64,000 bases of DNA. It comes from Pilasporangium apinafurcum (Eukaryota > Oomycota > Peronosporomycetes > Pythiales > Pythiaceae). Position 1 is the stretch's first letter; each line of letters begins with the position of its first letter. Under the pieces are notes generated by a model. That model did no database searches, was not told the DNA's origin, and was given only the letters and a program-made list of their open reading frames with translations. Positions 54,280 to 64,000 of this stretch are shown one piece after another. The stretch spans positions 78,063 to 142,062 of the forward strand of contig BCKE01000042.1 of NCBI GenBank assembly GCA_001600495.1, written 5' to 3'. A program made the position numbers and the translations under genes.

Positions 54280-54715
54280 CAGAGAAGATTTGCAGCTCTT
54301 CGTTTCTGAAATTGCTGGTTACAAGAAGCAGTTCTTATTTCCAGGCGAGTGTGTTTTCGTATGTGCTTTTTCACCGACGATTGAGATATAATGATGGCTG
54401 CATCAATGAAGATTGTTCAAAGTCTTCCCCGTTCAGTTTCGCCCGAGGACACTCATCAGGTGGTGCACTAGTGTGATGGTGTGGGGAGTCACAATAGACA
54501 AGAGAAGAGCCATTTTGAAGAAAGAGCTGAAGATTTTTGTCCAATCAGCAACTTTATTTCCTACTTCAGTGGTTATAATTGGCTATTATTATCAAAATGT
54601 TCTTATATAAAGATAAATGTACCGCTATTGTTGTATTCGTGAAACCTTTAATAAAGAACATTTCGGAACTCTAGCATGGCTTCATACAAACCGAAACGAC
54701 TCGAATTTTATCATT
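54280..54715. other. Spacer between MATE copies 2 and 3
   Basis: About 440 bp without a supported gene. It holds the promoter of copy 2 and the 3' end of copy 3. No repeat or RNA gene is visible. Confidence 0.5.
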
Positions 54716-56329
54716 TTATGCATACGAGCGTTCTTTCATGGAATCCTTTGGCGTCAATCGGTTATCGCGTGGATCCCACTGATGATATCGCCGAGGTGTG
54801 GGCGTGTGCATGGGTGTCACAGGTGAAAGCAGTCCTGAGCCCCCGCCAAACGGTACATTACCTCCGTCCGCCATCGCCATCTCCAAAGCTTCTTCATCTT
54901 CTGCTTCAGACTCTTCAGTTACTTTCATCTGTTGCTGCGCTCGCTGTGCCATCTGTGTCCAGTCAATTTTGGATAATTTGTGCGAAAATACGAACAGCTT
55001 AACGAGTTCCAGCAACCCAATCGACTCCCACAGCGCTACGAGGCCTCGGTCAAACATCACACCAACAACATACGCGTAAGGCAATTCGATAAACCACGTA
55101 ACGATGGTGCCCGTTATCGCGGTGATCTGTACTTCACCCATCGCAGTCAAAATTGCCGTTTCCAGCATTTCGAGTGACTGCACCACAAATGCGGCCACAA
55201 AGATTGGCTCCACCAGCAAACAGAGCTGCAATAGCCTACTATCGTTCGTGTACAATCGGAAAATGTCTTCTTTCAACAGAATTGTGACTAGTCCCAGCAC
55301 AAGCACGCAGACAACGGTGCAGTACAAACCTAATTTGCCGGTTTGGATAGCAGCTTGAGGTCGACCAGCACCCAAATAATTCGCCACACGGATCTGGGTC
55401 GCTGAACCAAACCCCCAGAAAAGTGCCCACAGTAGTCGCCAGTACCCCGAAGCAATAGCGTTTGCAGCGATGATATCTGGTCCCATGGATGCAGCAACAA
55501 GCGCGAGCGACGAGTTGGCCAGGTTCATGATAAAGTTCGTGAACGAGATAGGACCGGCCATAGCAGCATATGTGCGAATGCGTTGTGGAGTAAACTCTCG
55601 GAAATTCCAGCCGCCCCACGCCTGAAGATGCATTTTCTTGTAGACCATGCAGTATGAAATGAGTGCAATAGGCTGAAACCACGAGGCCACGACAGTCGCC
55701 CACGGCGAACCGTCAAAACCCAAGCCTTCCCATCCAAACGCACCATAGATAAGAAAGTAATTTGCACCGACTGCGACAAAAATCGTTAGCAAACCGACAA
55801 CTGTCGTTGGGAACAAAATGCCCATGGACTGGAAATATAGCCGCACACAGACATAGATGAGATTGGGCCAGATAGACAACGATAGGATCCGTGCAAACCG
55901 CGTACCCAAGCGAATGACGTCGAGGTCATCAGTCGAATACTTGAGGAAATAGCCCACACACCAGTAGTACGCAAAAACAGGTACCATACAGATCGTCAGT
56001 AGCACAACTCCCATTTGCATCCACACACCGGTCAGCACGCCATTTTGTGCTCCCCATGCTTGACCTGAGAGCGTCAGAATGGCGTTTGCACCAGACCAAA
56101 CGGTCAACAACGGTAGACTCGTCCAGGCTGTCGAAAGCGATGCTGCTGCCAATTCAGCAGTGCCCAAGTGACCGAGAAACGCGTAATCGATGGAGTAGAG
56201 ACCGATACGCGCAAACGTCGCGAGACTAACCTGAAATCCCATGGAGGAAAGTGCTACGAGTTCCATGTTCCTATCGACGGACGGTTCTGCTGGCGTGAGC
56301 AGCACCGTCTTCTCTTGCTGGGGAGGCAT
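54716..56329 (-). CDS. MATE-family efflux transporter, copy 3
   Basis: Single exon, 537 residues from the first ATG (MPPQQEKTVLLTPAEPS). The frame extends 16 codons further upstream, but only to a TTG. The acidic dileucine is EKTVLL. MATE blocks are SMGFQVSLATFARIGLYSID, LSGQAWGAQNGVL and SATQIRVANYLGAGRPQAAI. The region before the last helices (GVMFDRGLVALWESIGLLEL) departs from the GxGFxALWYxICxxEI pattern of the other copies, so this copy may have changed substrate handling in its C-terminal bundle. The tail is acidic (EESEAEDEEALEMAMADGG). Confidence 0.9.
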   Translation of the reverse strand: MPPQQEKTVLLTPAEPSVDRNMELVALSSMGFQVSLATFARIGLYSIDYAFLGHLGTAELAAASLSTAWTSLPLLTVWSGANAILTLSGQAWGAQNGVLTGVWMQMGVVLLTICMVPVFAYYWCVGYFLKYSTDDLDVIRLGTRFARILSLSIWPNLIYVCVRLYFQSMGILFPTTVVGLLTIFVAVGANYFLIYGAFGWEGLGFDGSPWATVVASWFQPIALISYCMVYKKMHLQAWGGWNFREFTPQRIRTYAAMAGPISFTNFIMNLANSSLALVAASMGPDIIAANAIASGYWRLLWALFWGFGSATQIRVANYLGAGRPQAAIQTGKLGLYCTVVCVLVLGLVTILLKEDIFRLYTNDSRLLQLCLLVEPIFVAAFVVQSLEMLETAILTAMGEVQITAITGTIVTWFIELPYAYVVGVMFDRGLVALWESIGLLELVKLFVFSHKLSKIDWTQMAQRAQQQMKVTEESEAEDEEALEMAMADGGNVPFGGGSGLLSPVTPMHTPTPRRYHQWDPRDNRLTPKDSMKERSYA

Positions 56330-56735
56330 TGTGTAACAAATGCGCGCGATCGCTTGCAAGTGAGTGGATGAATGCAATGCAAACGGAGGGAAGAATTATG
56401 CAATGGCTTCAAGCAGCCGGTAATGCATAGTGGGGCAATTGAGCTCACTCATCATCGACAGACCCACATTGCACATGATGTGTGTTCGATTGATCAGTAA
56501 AACTGTGATCGTTGTGGTATAGAATTTTATCCAATAATATTTAATTATTTTACTATAATGATGTATTATTGGCTGAAATATGTAATTCGCATTAAACTGA
56601 GCACTGAAAACTTCTTAATTTTATATTTTTTAAAATCAGATAGACAAGAGCCAATTTTGTAATTTTGTGATTAGCCATCCTGTTATTACCTCCCATTTTG
56701 CTGTGAACCAGTTGGATGCATCTACTCACTTTCAG
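56330..56735. other. Spacer between MATE copy 3 and the decayed copy
   Basis: No gene seen. An AT-rich block lies at about 56518-56645. The 3' part merges with the decayed MATE copy. Confidence 0.45.
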
Positions 56736-57442
56736 CTTCCTACTCGTACACGCGAGGCTACTTCTTTGTTGGTAGTTGTCGAAGTTGCGTGGTTGGCATC
56801 TTTGTCATTATCATTCCACTGGTGTAATCGACTGTTGCTTGGCGTGGGCATTGAAGACATAGGCATTCTGCCTTCCCCAGTGTCAGTGTCACAATATCCA
56901 ACGCTAGGCAAAATACAATTGAGCACAAAAACCCGAGCTTCCCGACTTGGATGGTAACATGCGGTCGATTGGCGCCCAAATGATTCACGACTCCCAAGCG
57001 AATGACTTTCAGATTCGACGTTGAGAGTTCCAGCACGTACTCCATACACCAGGACAAGATAGACACTGGAATGGACAAAATAGATAGTAACACGAGTCCC
57101 ATTTGCAGTCACATACTAGGTAACACGCCATTTTTGTCCGCCCCATACTTGCCCTGAGAGTGCCATAATCGCATACCCTGTCGAGCAGATCGTGAGCATT
57201 GGTGTACTCGTCCAGTCACGCTAAAGTGATACAGCTACGAGTTCCGTCATGCCCGAGCCGTCAAGAAACGTGTAGCCAATCGAAAGCAGCGCGATTCGCA
57301 CCACTGATGTAACACTCACTTGCACCGCCATGGGCAAGAGCGTCAGGAATTTGTTCTTAAAGTTCAACCATCCAGTACCGTCTTCTTTTCTTGTATCGTC
57401 ATGATTCATGTACGTAGTTCCCCGTCTGTCGACGATTACCAA
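56736..57442 (-). pseudogene. Decayed MATE transporter copy
   Basis: Fragments of a MATE gene remain in at least two frames. Near 57440-57221 the first helix is recognisable (LLPMAVQVSVTSVVRIALLS). Around 57200-57115 the GQxxGA region survives as MALSGQVWGGQK before a stop. At 57102-56758 a piece of helices 3-4 (YVLELSTSNLKVIRLG) runs straight into a piece of helix 8-9 (VNHLGANRPHVTIQVGKLGF), so roughly 180 codons between them are missing. The C-terminal half is lost. It sits in line with, and in the same orientation as, the intact copies, so it is a dead member of the tandem array rather than a processed copy. Confidence 0.85.
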
Positions 57443-57705
57443 GTAGGCATGATGTGATGCATAATTATTGAAATGTGCTGCTCATCATTACTCGTTGATG
57501 TGTGTATGCAATGGGTGATGTCAGCAGCTGAGGAGTGTCATCATCTTCACTTGGCCAATCATCAAATACTAAATCTTTAAATTTATATAATGGTAAAGAA
57601 CCCATGTACATGGATACAAAAAAAATCCTACTGAAGAACTTGTTAATGCTAACTGCTTCTCGAGGTCTTTCTTCTCCAAACCTATCCATTCTGATTACCT
57701 TTTAT

Positions 57706-59328
57706 CTACGCGTATGAGTTGACGTCCTTCAAATTACGCGGTGTCATTTCGTCCTGCTGTTCCCATTGGTGCACACGGGTTCGACTCGGCGTGAGCAAGG
57801 ACCCCACTCCAGGAGAGGGTAGTCCTGCATCGATCCCCAATGCGGGCCCTCCTTCTTCGGCCATTGCGGTGTTTAGCGCGTCTTCTTCGCACTCTGGTTT
57901 GGTTTCGTCCGTCATCTCCGTGTTCTTTTGTGCGCGCTTCGCCATCCGTGTCCAGTCTGTTCTTACGAGCGTGATCGCGTAGACTGTCAGTTTGATCACT
58001 TCCAACAAACAGATCGAATACCATAGCGCAGAGAACCCATAGCCAAGTGTAACGCCGAACAGATAGGCGAATGGCAGCTCAACACACCAAGTTGCAAATG
58101 TACTTGTCCAGGCGGTGACCTTGACTTGTCCCATGGCCGTGAGGATCGACATCAACAACATCTCAATCGATTCGAAGATGAATCCAGAGATGAAGATCGG
58201 TAGCACCGACAGACACATTCGCAGCAACACACTATCGTTTGTGTAGAGACGGAAGATGTCTCCGCGCATGATGACTGCTATTGCTGCCAGAAACGCCACA
58301 CACACAATGGTTGATATTGTCCCAAGCTTCCCCAACATTTTCGCTGCCTCAGGTCGTCCTGCTCCAAGAAAATTTGCAACACGGATCTGAGTGGCAGTAC
58401 CAAACCCCCAGAAAAGCGCCCATAGCAACCGCCAGAATCCGAGGATGATTGTGTTGGCTGCAATGGCTTCCGATCCAAGCTGAGCCGCGATAAGCGCGAG
58501 CCCGGAACTCGCCAGTGTCACGACGAGGTTGTTGAGACAGATGGGCACAGCCATGTCAAAAAAAGTTTTTAGACGATCCCGCGTCAAGTCGGCGAAATTC
58601 CAGCCGCTCCATGCCTGAAGATGCAGTTGCTTATACAAGACGCAGTAGGCATAAAGCGCGAGTGGCTGGAACCACGAGGCCACGACGGTCGCCAAAGCTG
58701 AGCCATCAAACCCAAAGCCGCTCCATCCAAAGCAACCGTAAATCAAAAAGTAATTAGCGCCAATGGAAACGCCGATGGACAATACACCGACAACTGTCGT
58801 AGGCATCATTACGCCCAGTGATTGAAAGTACATGCGCATGCAGACGTACATGAGATTTGGCCAGATGGAAAACGACAAGATCCGCGCGAATCGCAGACCA
58901 AGGCGAACGACTTCCGGATCATCACTCGACCATTCGAGGGCGAACCCTATGCACCAGTTCCAGATGAAAAGCGGTGCAACACACAACGTGGCGATGGTGA
59001 CACCCATTTGCAGCCATACGCCGGCCAACGCTTTATTACCCGCGCCAACTGCATGACCACAGAGCGTGAGAATAACCAGTCCGCCATTCCAGATCATCAG
59101 CAGCGGTGTACTGATCCAGACGGTTGAGAGTGCTGCGGCCGCGAGTTCTGTCGTGCCCACGTGTCCGAGAAACGCGTAATCGATTGAGTAGAGCGCCATA
59201 CGCGCAAAGGTCGCGAGACTCACTTGCAGCGCCATAGACGATAGCGAAAGGAACTCACTCTTGACATCCAATGGCGGCTCAGTTGGCTGTTTGAGTAGCG
59301 ATGTCTTCTCACTCAGATAAACGCCCAT
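57706..59328 (-). CDS. MATE-family efflux transporter, copy 4
   Basis: Single exon, 540 residues from the first ATG (MGVYLSEKTSLLKQPTEPP). The frame extends 25 codons upstream to a TTG only. The acidic dileucine is EKTSLL. MATE blocks are SMALQVSLATFARMALYSID, LCGHAVGAGNKAL and TATQIRVANFLGAGRPEAAK. The helix 2-3 motif is GHAVGA rather than the GQAWGA found in the other intact copies. That is a change at a conserved site and may mark a different specificity. The C-terminal tail is acidic (EDALNTAMAEEGG) and ends in a short Asp/Asn-containing stretch. Confidence 0.9.
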   Translation of the reverse strand: MGVYLSEKTSLLKQPTEPPLDVKSEFLSLSSMALQVSLATFARMALYSIDYAFLGHVGTTELAAAALSTVWISTPLLMIWNGGLVILTLCGHAVGAGNKALAGVWLQMGVTIATLCVAPLFIWNWCIGFALEWSSDDPEVVRLGLRFARILSFSIWPNLMYVCMRMYFQSLGVMMPTTVVGVLSIGVSIGANYFLIYGCFGWSGFGFDGSALATVVASWFQPLALYAYCVLYKQLHLQAWSGWNFADLTRDRLKTFFDMAVPICLNNLVVTLASSGLALIAAQLGSEAIAANTIILGFWRLLWALFWGFGTATQIRVANFLGAGRPEAAKMLGKLGTISTIVCVAFLAAIAVIMRGDIFRLYTNDSVLLRMCLSVLPIFISGFIFESIEMLLMSILTAMGQVKVTAWTSTFATWCVELPFAYLFGVTLGYGFSALWYSICLLEVIKLTVYAITLVRTDWTRMAKRAQKNTEMTDETKPECEEDALNTAMAEEGGPALGIDAGLPSPGVGSLLTPSRTRVHQWEQQDEMTPRNLKDVNSYA

Positions 59329-60401
59329 GTCGGCAGATGATGATGAAATAGAGTGAATGTGATAGGATTGTCGTTGGATGGACTGTAGAACTGAGCTTTG
59401 CAACTGCCTGCGGGTTCAAGGGAAATAACGGAATGAAATTGCTCAACAGAGACGAAAAGAATCAAGAGAGAGATGGTTGTACTCTGTGTGCTTGCCAGTC
59501 AGGCAGATGCGATTGATTGAGTGGTGTCATCTTTTGCTTCGTCATTGACGTGCGTACACCTTCCTGGCCCGTCTACTTCCCATCGCTAATGATCAAATCA
59601 AAGAGGTGATCGTAGCACTCGCCTATCTGTTTATAGAGGTTTTGGACTGTTCACTCTTGAGAGTAGATCCTCCAAACATGATGAGCCCAGTTGCATTTCG
59701 AGTCATCTATGCGTGGCAATGAAGACATTGAACATTTTCCGATGGCCCATCTTTCCTGGTAAATAGTCAGCAGATGTGTGTAAATGTCACGATGAAGATG
59801 AGGTGGCTGGCAATCGGTACTAACGCCCAACCTCCTAGCAATACTCAACCATCTCCAGCAGCTTAAATTTCGTCTTGGTTCTTTGCCAAGTTTCTACTCG
59901 CATGTGTATCAACAATGTCAGCAAGCAATGATTGTTGACATATACGAAGGATCAGAATTCTAGGGGCATAAACAAACGTATGAGTCTTGATTAGCTGTCA
60001 CAATAATGATCACACAAACGAATACGTGCCAGTTTCTTGCAAACTTGGTGGAACGCAACAACTAGAAACAATATCGTCGATTCTTCTTTGATTATAGCTG
60101 ATCAGATGAGAAACACAGCTCTGATATTGTTTAGATTATACCCTGTGCCTTTTTATGATCTCTTAGTGTTTGTCATCAGATTGTAGCCATCTACCCGTGT
60201 TGGTCAGGTTTGAGTGACGATTTGTTCACCATGTGCTTTTCATAAAACATTGACCTTCCGTGACAGAAGAATGTTATTTTATAGAAAAATATTATGAGAT
60301 GATGCAGAAACATATCAGCACACTATAAAACTGTTTGGAATTCTATGGTCTTAGTTCATGGGCATTCATCATACACTAATCAGGCTCCTATGCATTTAGT
60401 A
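59329..60401. other. Spacer between MATE copies 4 and 5
   Basis: About 1.07 kb without a supported gene on either strand. Small chance frames only. No inverted repeats, target duplications or RNA genes were recognised. It includes the promoter of copy 4 and the 3' flank of copy 5. Confidence 0.5.
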
Positions 60402-62030
60402 TCAAGCACTTTCCTCGATATGCGAAAACGAAGACTTGGGTGTTGTCGCCCACTGGTGCAAATGCGTATCTCTCGGTGTCAATAGCGGAGTCACTGGTGA
60501 TGGTAACCCTGTGTTTCCTCCAAACGGAGTATTACCACCTTCTGCTAGCGCTTCAGTAAAAGCTTTCTCCGCCAATTGCTCTGGATCGTCTGTTTCCTGT
60601 GCAACTTCCATTTTCTCCTGTGCGATTCGCGCCATGCATGCCCAGTCCGTTTTGATAAGTGTGTACAGATATACGCTCAGCTTCACTACCTCCATCAAGC
60701 AAATCGAATACCAGAGTGCTTGGAAGCCCATGCCAAACACTACACCTCCAAAATACGCAAATGGTAGCTCTACACACCAGGTTGCAAATGTGCTGGTCCA
60801 AGCCGTGATGTTTACTTGCCCCATGGCCGTGAGAATCGCCGCCGACAGTAATTCTATCGATTCGATCATGAACGCTGTGATGAAAATTGGCTGCACTAGC
60901 ATGCATAGCCTCAGCAAGTCATCATCGTTCGTGTATAACCGAAAAATATCTTCTTTCATGGAAACCGCGATGGTGGCTAACGCAAGCACACAGACAAATG
61001 TACACATAAACCCGAGTTTTCCCAGCTGGATGGCCGCACGTGGTTTGCCTGCGCCCAAGTAGTTCGCTACCCGAATTTGCGTCGCCGAGCCAAAGCCCCA
61101 GAAAAGTGCCCACAGCAGCCTCCAAAACCCTGAGATCACCGCGTTAGCCGCAATAACATCGGATCCGAGCTTAGCAGCCACCAGCGCAAGCGCTGAATTA
61201 GCCAAATTCGACACCAGACTGTTGAGTGCAAGTGGAATGGCGATGCCGATGAACGTCTTCATCCGTTCACGCGAAAATTCGCCGAAATCCCATCCACCCC
61301 ATGCTTGGAGATGTAGTTTCTTGTAGAAGAAACAGTAGGAAACCAGCGCAATGGGCTGAAACCACGAAGCTACGACGGTCGCAAGCGCTGAGCCGTCAAA
61401 GCCAAATCCGTTCCACCCAAAACAGCCATAGATGAGCAGGTAATTTGCCCAAATTGAGATACCGATAGACACAACCCCCACAACAGTTGTGGGAAGCATG
61501 ATCCCTATCGACTGGAAGTAAAGCCGTACACACGCGTACGCGAGATTTGGCCATATTGACAGTGATAAAATCCGTGCAAACCGTGTGCCTAGCCGAACGA
61601 CTTCAACGTCAGTAGTGGAGAACTCGAGCAGCGACCCAACGCACCAATACCAGATAAACAACGGTATCACACAGATAGCACTGATCGTGAGGCCCATCTG
61701 AAGCCAAATACCGGTTAACACGTAGTTTTGCGCACCCCATGCCTGACCGCAGAGCGTCACAATCGCTGCGGCTGCCGACCAGACGGTCAAGAGCGGCAGA
61801 CTCGTCCACACAGTTGACAGCGAAGACGCTGCGAGTTCTGTGGAGCCTAAATGCCCCAAAAACGCATAATCGATGGAGTACAACGCGATACGCGCACAGG
61901 TGGACATACTCACTTGCACCGCCATCGACGTTAACGCGAGGAACTCGGTTTTTAAGTCGACTATTTGCTCTTCATGCTTGGGAGAAAGCGACGCGGATGA
62001 TAGCAATGCGGTCTTCTCCTGGATGGCCAT
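60402..62030 (-). CDS. MATE-family efflux transporter, copy 5
   Basis: Single exon, 542 residues, starting MAIQEKTALLSSASLS. The acidic dileucine EKTALL is identical to copy 2. MATE blocks are SMAVQVSMSTCARIALYSID, LCGQAWGAQNYVL and SATQIRVANYLGAGKPRAAI. The C-terminal tail reads EKAFTEALAEGGNTPFGG, close to copies 1 and 3 in outline. This is the last copy; beyond it lies the tubby-like gene. The substrate is unknown. Confidence 0.92.
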   Translation of the reverse strand: MAIQEKTALLSSASLSPKHEEQIVDLKTEFLALTSMAVQVSMSTCARIALYSIDYAFLGHLGSTELAASSLSTVWTSLPLLTVWSAAAAIVTLCGQAWGAQNYVLTGIWLQMGLTISAICVIPLFIWYWCVGSLLEFSTTDVEVVRLGTRFARILSLSIWPNLAYACVRLYFQSIGIMLPTTVVGVVSIGISIWANYLLIYGCFGWNGFGFDGSALATVVASWFQPIALVSYCFFYKKLHLQAWGGWDFGEFSRERMKTFIGIAIPLALNSLVSNLANSALALVAAKLGSDVIAANAVISGFWRLLWALFWGFGSATQIRVANYLGAGKPRAAIQLGKLGFMCTFVCVLALATIAVSMKEDIFRLYTNDDDLLRLCMLVQPIFITAFMIESIELLSAAILTAMGQVNITAWTSTFATWCVELPFAYFGGVVFGMGFQALWYSICLMEVVKLSVYLYTLIKTDWACMARIAQEKMEVAQETDDPEQLAEKAFTEALAEGGNTPFGGNTGLPSPVTPLLTPRDTHLHQWATTPKSSFSHIEESA

Positions 62031-62467
62031 ATTTGCTTTCTGTGTTGCTCACGTGAAATATTTAGACGCTACAAGTTCAGCGTTGAAGGTTGTTTAGAAA
62101 ATAATGTGCACAAAGATTTGGCAGTTTTCTTGTGGCATTGGGATTTTTCGCGATTCTTCCAATGAGGTATCCTGTGCTCTAAGAAAGAAATGAAGGTCGA
62201 TTACATGTGTGGTGGGTGCATTTCGGAGCCGATTGGCTCAGCAGTAGCAGCAGAGCAAACAACATTCAACTGGAGACGAAGATGCTCAACGGAGAAGCAC
62301 AATCTTTTTCCTGGAATTTAGAAAGTACATCCAATTGACCACAAAAATAAAGAATTTGACTCTAAATAGTGGCCCATGGGATCTTCAAAATCAGCCCATC
62401 GTTCTCAATGCCACAGCATGATTGCTATTCAACGAAATGAATCAACCTCAAGGATAATTCTTCTTTT
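62031..62467. other. Intergenic region between MATE copy 5 and the tubby-like gene
   Basis: About 440 bp with no supported gene. It contains the promoter of MATE copy 5 and the 3' flank of the tubby-like gene. No special structure was seen. Confidence 0.5.
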
Positions 62468-64000
62468 TTATCTTTGCTTCGTGTCAAACCTGCTCAAGCT
62501 CACGGCAAATGCCTGCAACATTGAAAGCGGGTATTGAAAATCCATATTAAAGCAGTCCTTGCCGACTTTGCCTAATTGCAGCAACACATGCTCTTGTGGC
62601 AAAGAGACCGTGCCTTGGTCTTCATAAACGTATTCAGGATAGAGTTTCCGGTATTTCTCCTTCATGGCTTCATCGGTAGGCTCAGAGTGCACCAATTGGA
62701 AATTTTTCACAGATACACAGGTCGCTCTACTGCGGAAATCCACGATGCAAGATGACAGTGGGTCGTATTTCGTCTCGCGCTTGTGCATGAAGATGAAATT
62801 GGACGTGTCCATTATGTTTTGACAGCCCTAACATTCCCATGAACACATACATTCATCATCATTAGTAATCATGTTTAGTTGATAGAGATGTCTGATATCG
62901 AATCTCACCGCTGCTGCGATGGTGCGAACATGTTCTTCCATCATTTGATCACGAGAGAGTGGACGCCAGTCCAAGTACGCCGTGCCATTATCTACGATCG
63001 CAGGCAATACCACTTCCATCTTGCGAGCGTACGCCTACCCAGACACAATTCGATACAAAATAGAGTTAGAGCAAGTGATTAAAGGATACTATCGATTGCT
63101 GTTAGCTTGTGTTGTGGTTACCTTTTTCGTATTGTGGTAGCGAATGAATGCAAGTTCCGCACGAATGGTTTTACGCAAATCGTCATCTACTTCGCAATCA
63201 GAGTCCAAGTCTTCGGGGTTGTCGCCTTGGTCGTAGAGAGAATACTCCATGAGGCTGGTCGACGAGCGGAGCTTGCCAATGTACTGATGGCTTCGCATTC
63301 CACGCGACAAAAATAGATCATCTCTATCGAAAAGCAAAAGCGAATGTTAATATTGCCAACTAAAATTGCTCGTGAAAAGCATGCAACTCGTTACTTGTTG
63401 AGAGAGATGACGTAATGCGACGTAATTCGGCTGGAGGGGCTTTTTCGTGCATACATGATTGGTCGGCCACTGGAACTATTGACTTCCAACAACAACGTAT
63501 ACACTGGGGCCAGTTTATTTGACTCATTCCGCTCAATAAAACACTTGAGAATGTGGCCGCGACCACATTCTAATGGCCGTTTGACAAAGTCCAGCAAATG
63601 ATCTGGAACGTACGGCACACTCTTCGGGTTGAAAAACTGAACAGCAAACAAAACAAAAGCTATATTTGTTAATCTATGAGCAGGTAAGCCACCATTCCCT
63701 TGATATGTTCTTACCTGGGCTTGAATTTTTTTCACAACCTCTTCTTCATGCTTATTACGCCGCTTCTCTCTGCGTTTCTCCCGGGATTTTTCTCGACTGT
63801 TGCTGTTGCCACCATTTGCGTTATTGCTACCGCTATAACCTCCATCATCTTCGTTGCTATCTTTGCGCTCTTTTCCTGATCTGGACGTATTCATGTTTTC
63901 ACTGCTATCGCTTTGGTGCGTAGATGAGTAACTCTCGCCATCATTCGCAGGCATCGCACGCTTCATTTTGCGTAGTTCGCTGTAAACGTCCTCTTGTGCC
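62468..64000 (-). CDS. Tubby-like protein, 5' partial
   Basis: Five exons are visible: 63715..64000 (open to the window edge), 63395..63636, 63122..63323, 62909..63034, 62468..62827. All join in frame. The first visible exon is polar and low-complexity, ending in a Lys/Arg/Glu helix (EKRREKRRNKHEEEVVKKI). The tubby barrel follows, with GHILKCFIERNE, PVYTLLLEVN, PIMYARKSPSSRITSHYVIS, SHQYIGKLRSSTSLMEYSLY, CVSVKNFQLVHSE and the family C-terminus DCFNMDFQYPLSMLQAFAVS. Tubby domains bind phosphoinositides. In animals TULP3 works with IFT-A to carry receptors into cilia, and IFT-A subunit IFT122 is about 12 kb to the left. The protein ends SLSRFDTKQR, without the usual Cys-Glu tail. The start is outside the window. 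Confidence 0.88.

Overview
This is a gene-dense stretch of nuclear DNA from a flagellated protist. The best guess is an oomycete or a close stramenopile. The reasons are short introns (about 45-120 nt, GT..AG), close packing, a BT1-family transporter, a tandem MATE array, and several flagellum-linked genes (IFT122, a JHY-like protein, a tubby-like protein, kinesins) that imply a motile zoospore stage. The species cannot be named from sequence alone. I support about 23 genes, one decayed gene copy and one short DNA transposon, and I see no rRNA or tRNA genes. All exon joins were worked out by eye from splice signals and reading frame.

Layout, left to right. 1-6115 (+): 3' part of a giant ankyrin-repeat gene. 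6216-8388 (-): RRP1-type ribosome-biogenesis protein, head to head with a cyclin-Y-like gene (8716-9979, +). 10079-13136 (-): exocyst subunit SEC10/EXOC5. 13137-14811: mostly empty. 14812-16800 (+): D-amino-acid dehydrogenase-like flavoprotein. 16997-20269 (-) and 20830-26562 (+): two divergent kinesin-4-type genes. 26705-27866 (-): SLC35B1/HUT1 transporter. 28157-30019 (-): BT1 transporter. 30804-32129 (-): RRM plus three CCCH fingers. 32357-33536 (-): cohesin acetyltransferase ECO1/ESCO. 34566-35765 (+): JHY-like. 35859-36479 (-): ATG12, hidden in five tiny exons. 36671-38503 (+): BTB-BACK-Kelch protein. 38752-40598 (-): choline-transporter-like protein. 41061-42037 (-): unrecognised protein. 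42151-42912: a MITE-like DNA transposon. 42961-45922 (-): a third kinesin, head to head with IFT122 (46152-50206, +). 50328-62030 (-): five intact MATE transporters in tandem plus one wreck. 62468-64000 (-): tubby-like protein running off the right edge.

The most striking object is the kinesin gene at 20830-26562. Its exons join in frame into a 1,734-residue protein with an N-terminal kinesin-4 motor. The C-terminal third, encoded by one last exon, looks like a complete MAP65/PRC1/Ase1 microtubule bundler. In animals, kinesin-4 (KIF4A) and PRC1 are separate proteins that bind each other to build the spindle midzone, so here two partners appear to be one polypeptide. Its divergent neighbour shares intron positions with it, including a 38-nt micro-exon, so the pair probably arose by inverted duplication.

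Functional themes are microtubules and cilia (three kinesins, MAP65 module, IFT122, JHY, tubby), cell division (ESCO, cyclin Y), secretion and autophagy (SEC10, ATG12), and membrane transport (five MATE, BT1, CTL, SLC35B1).
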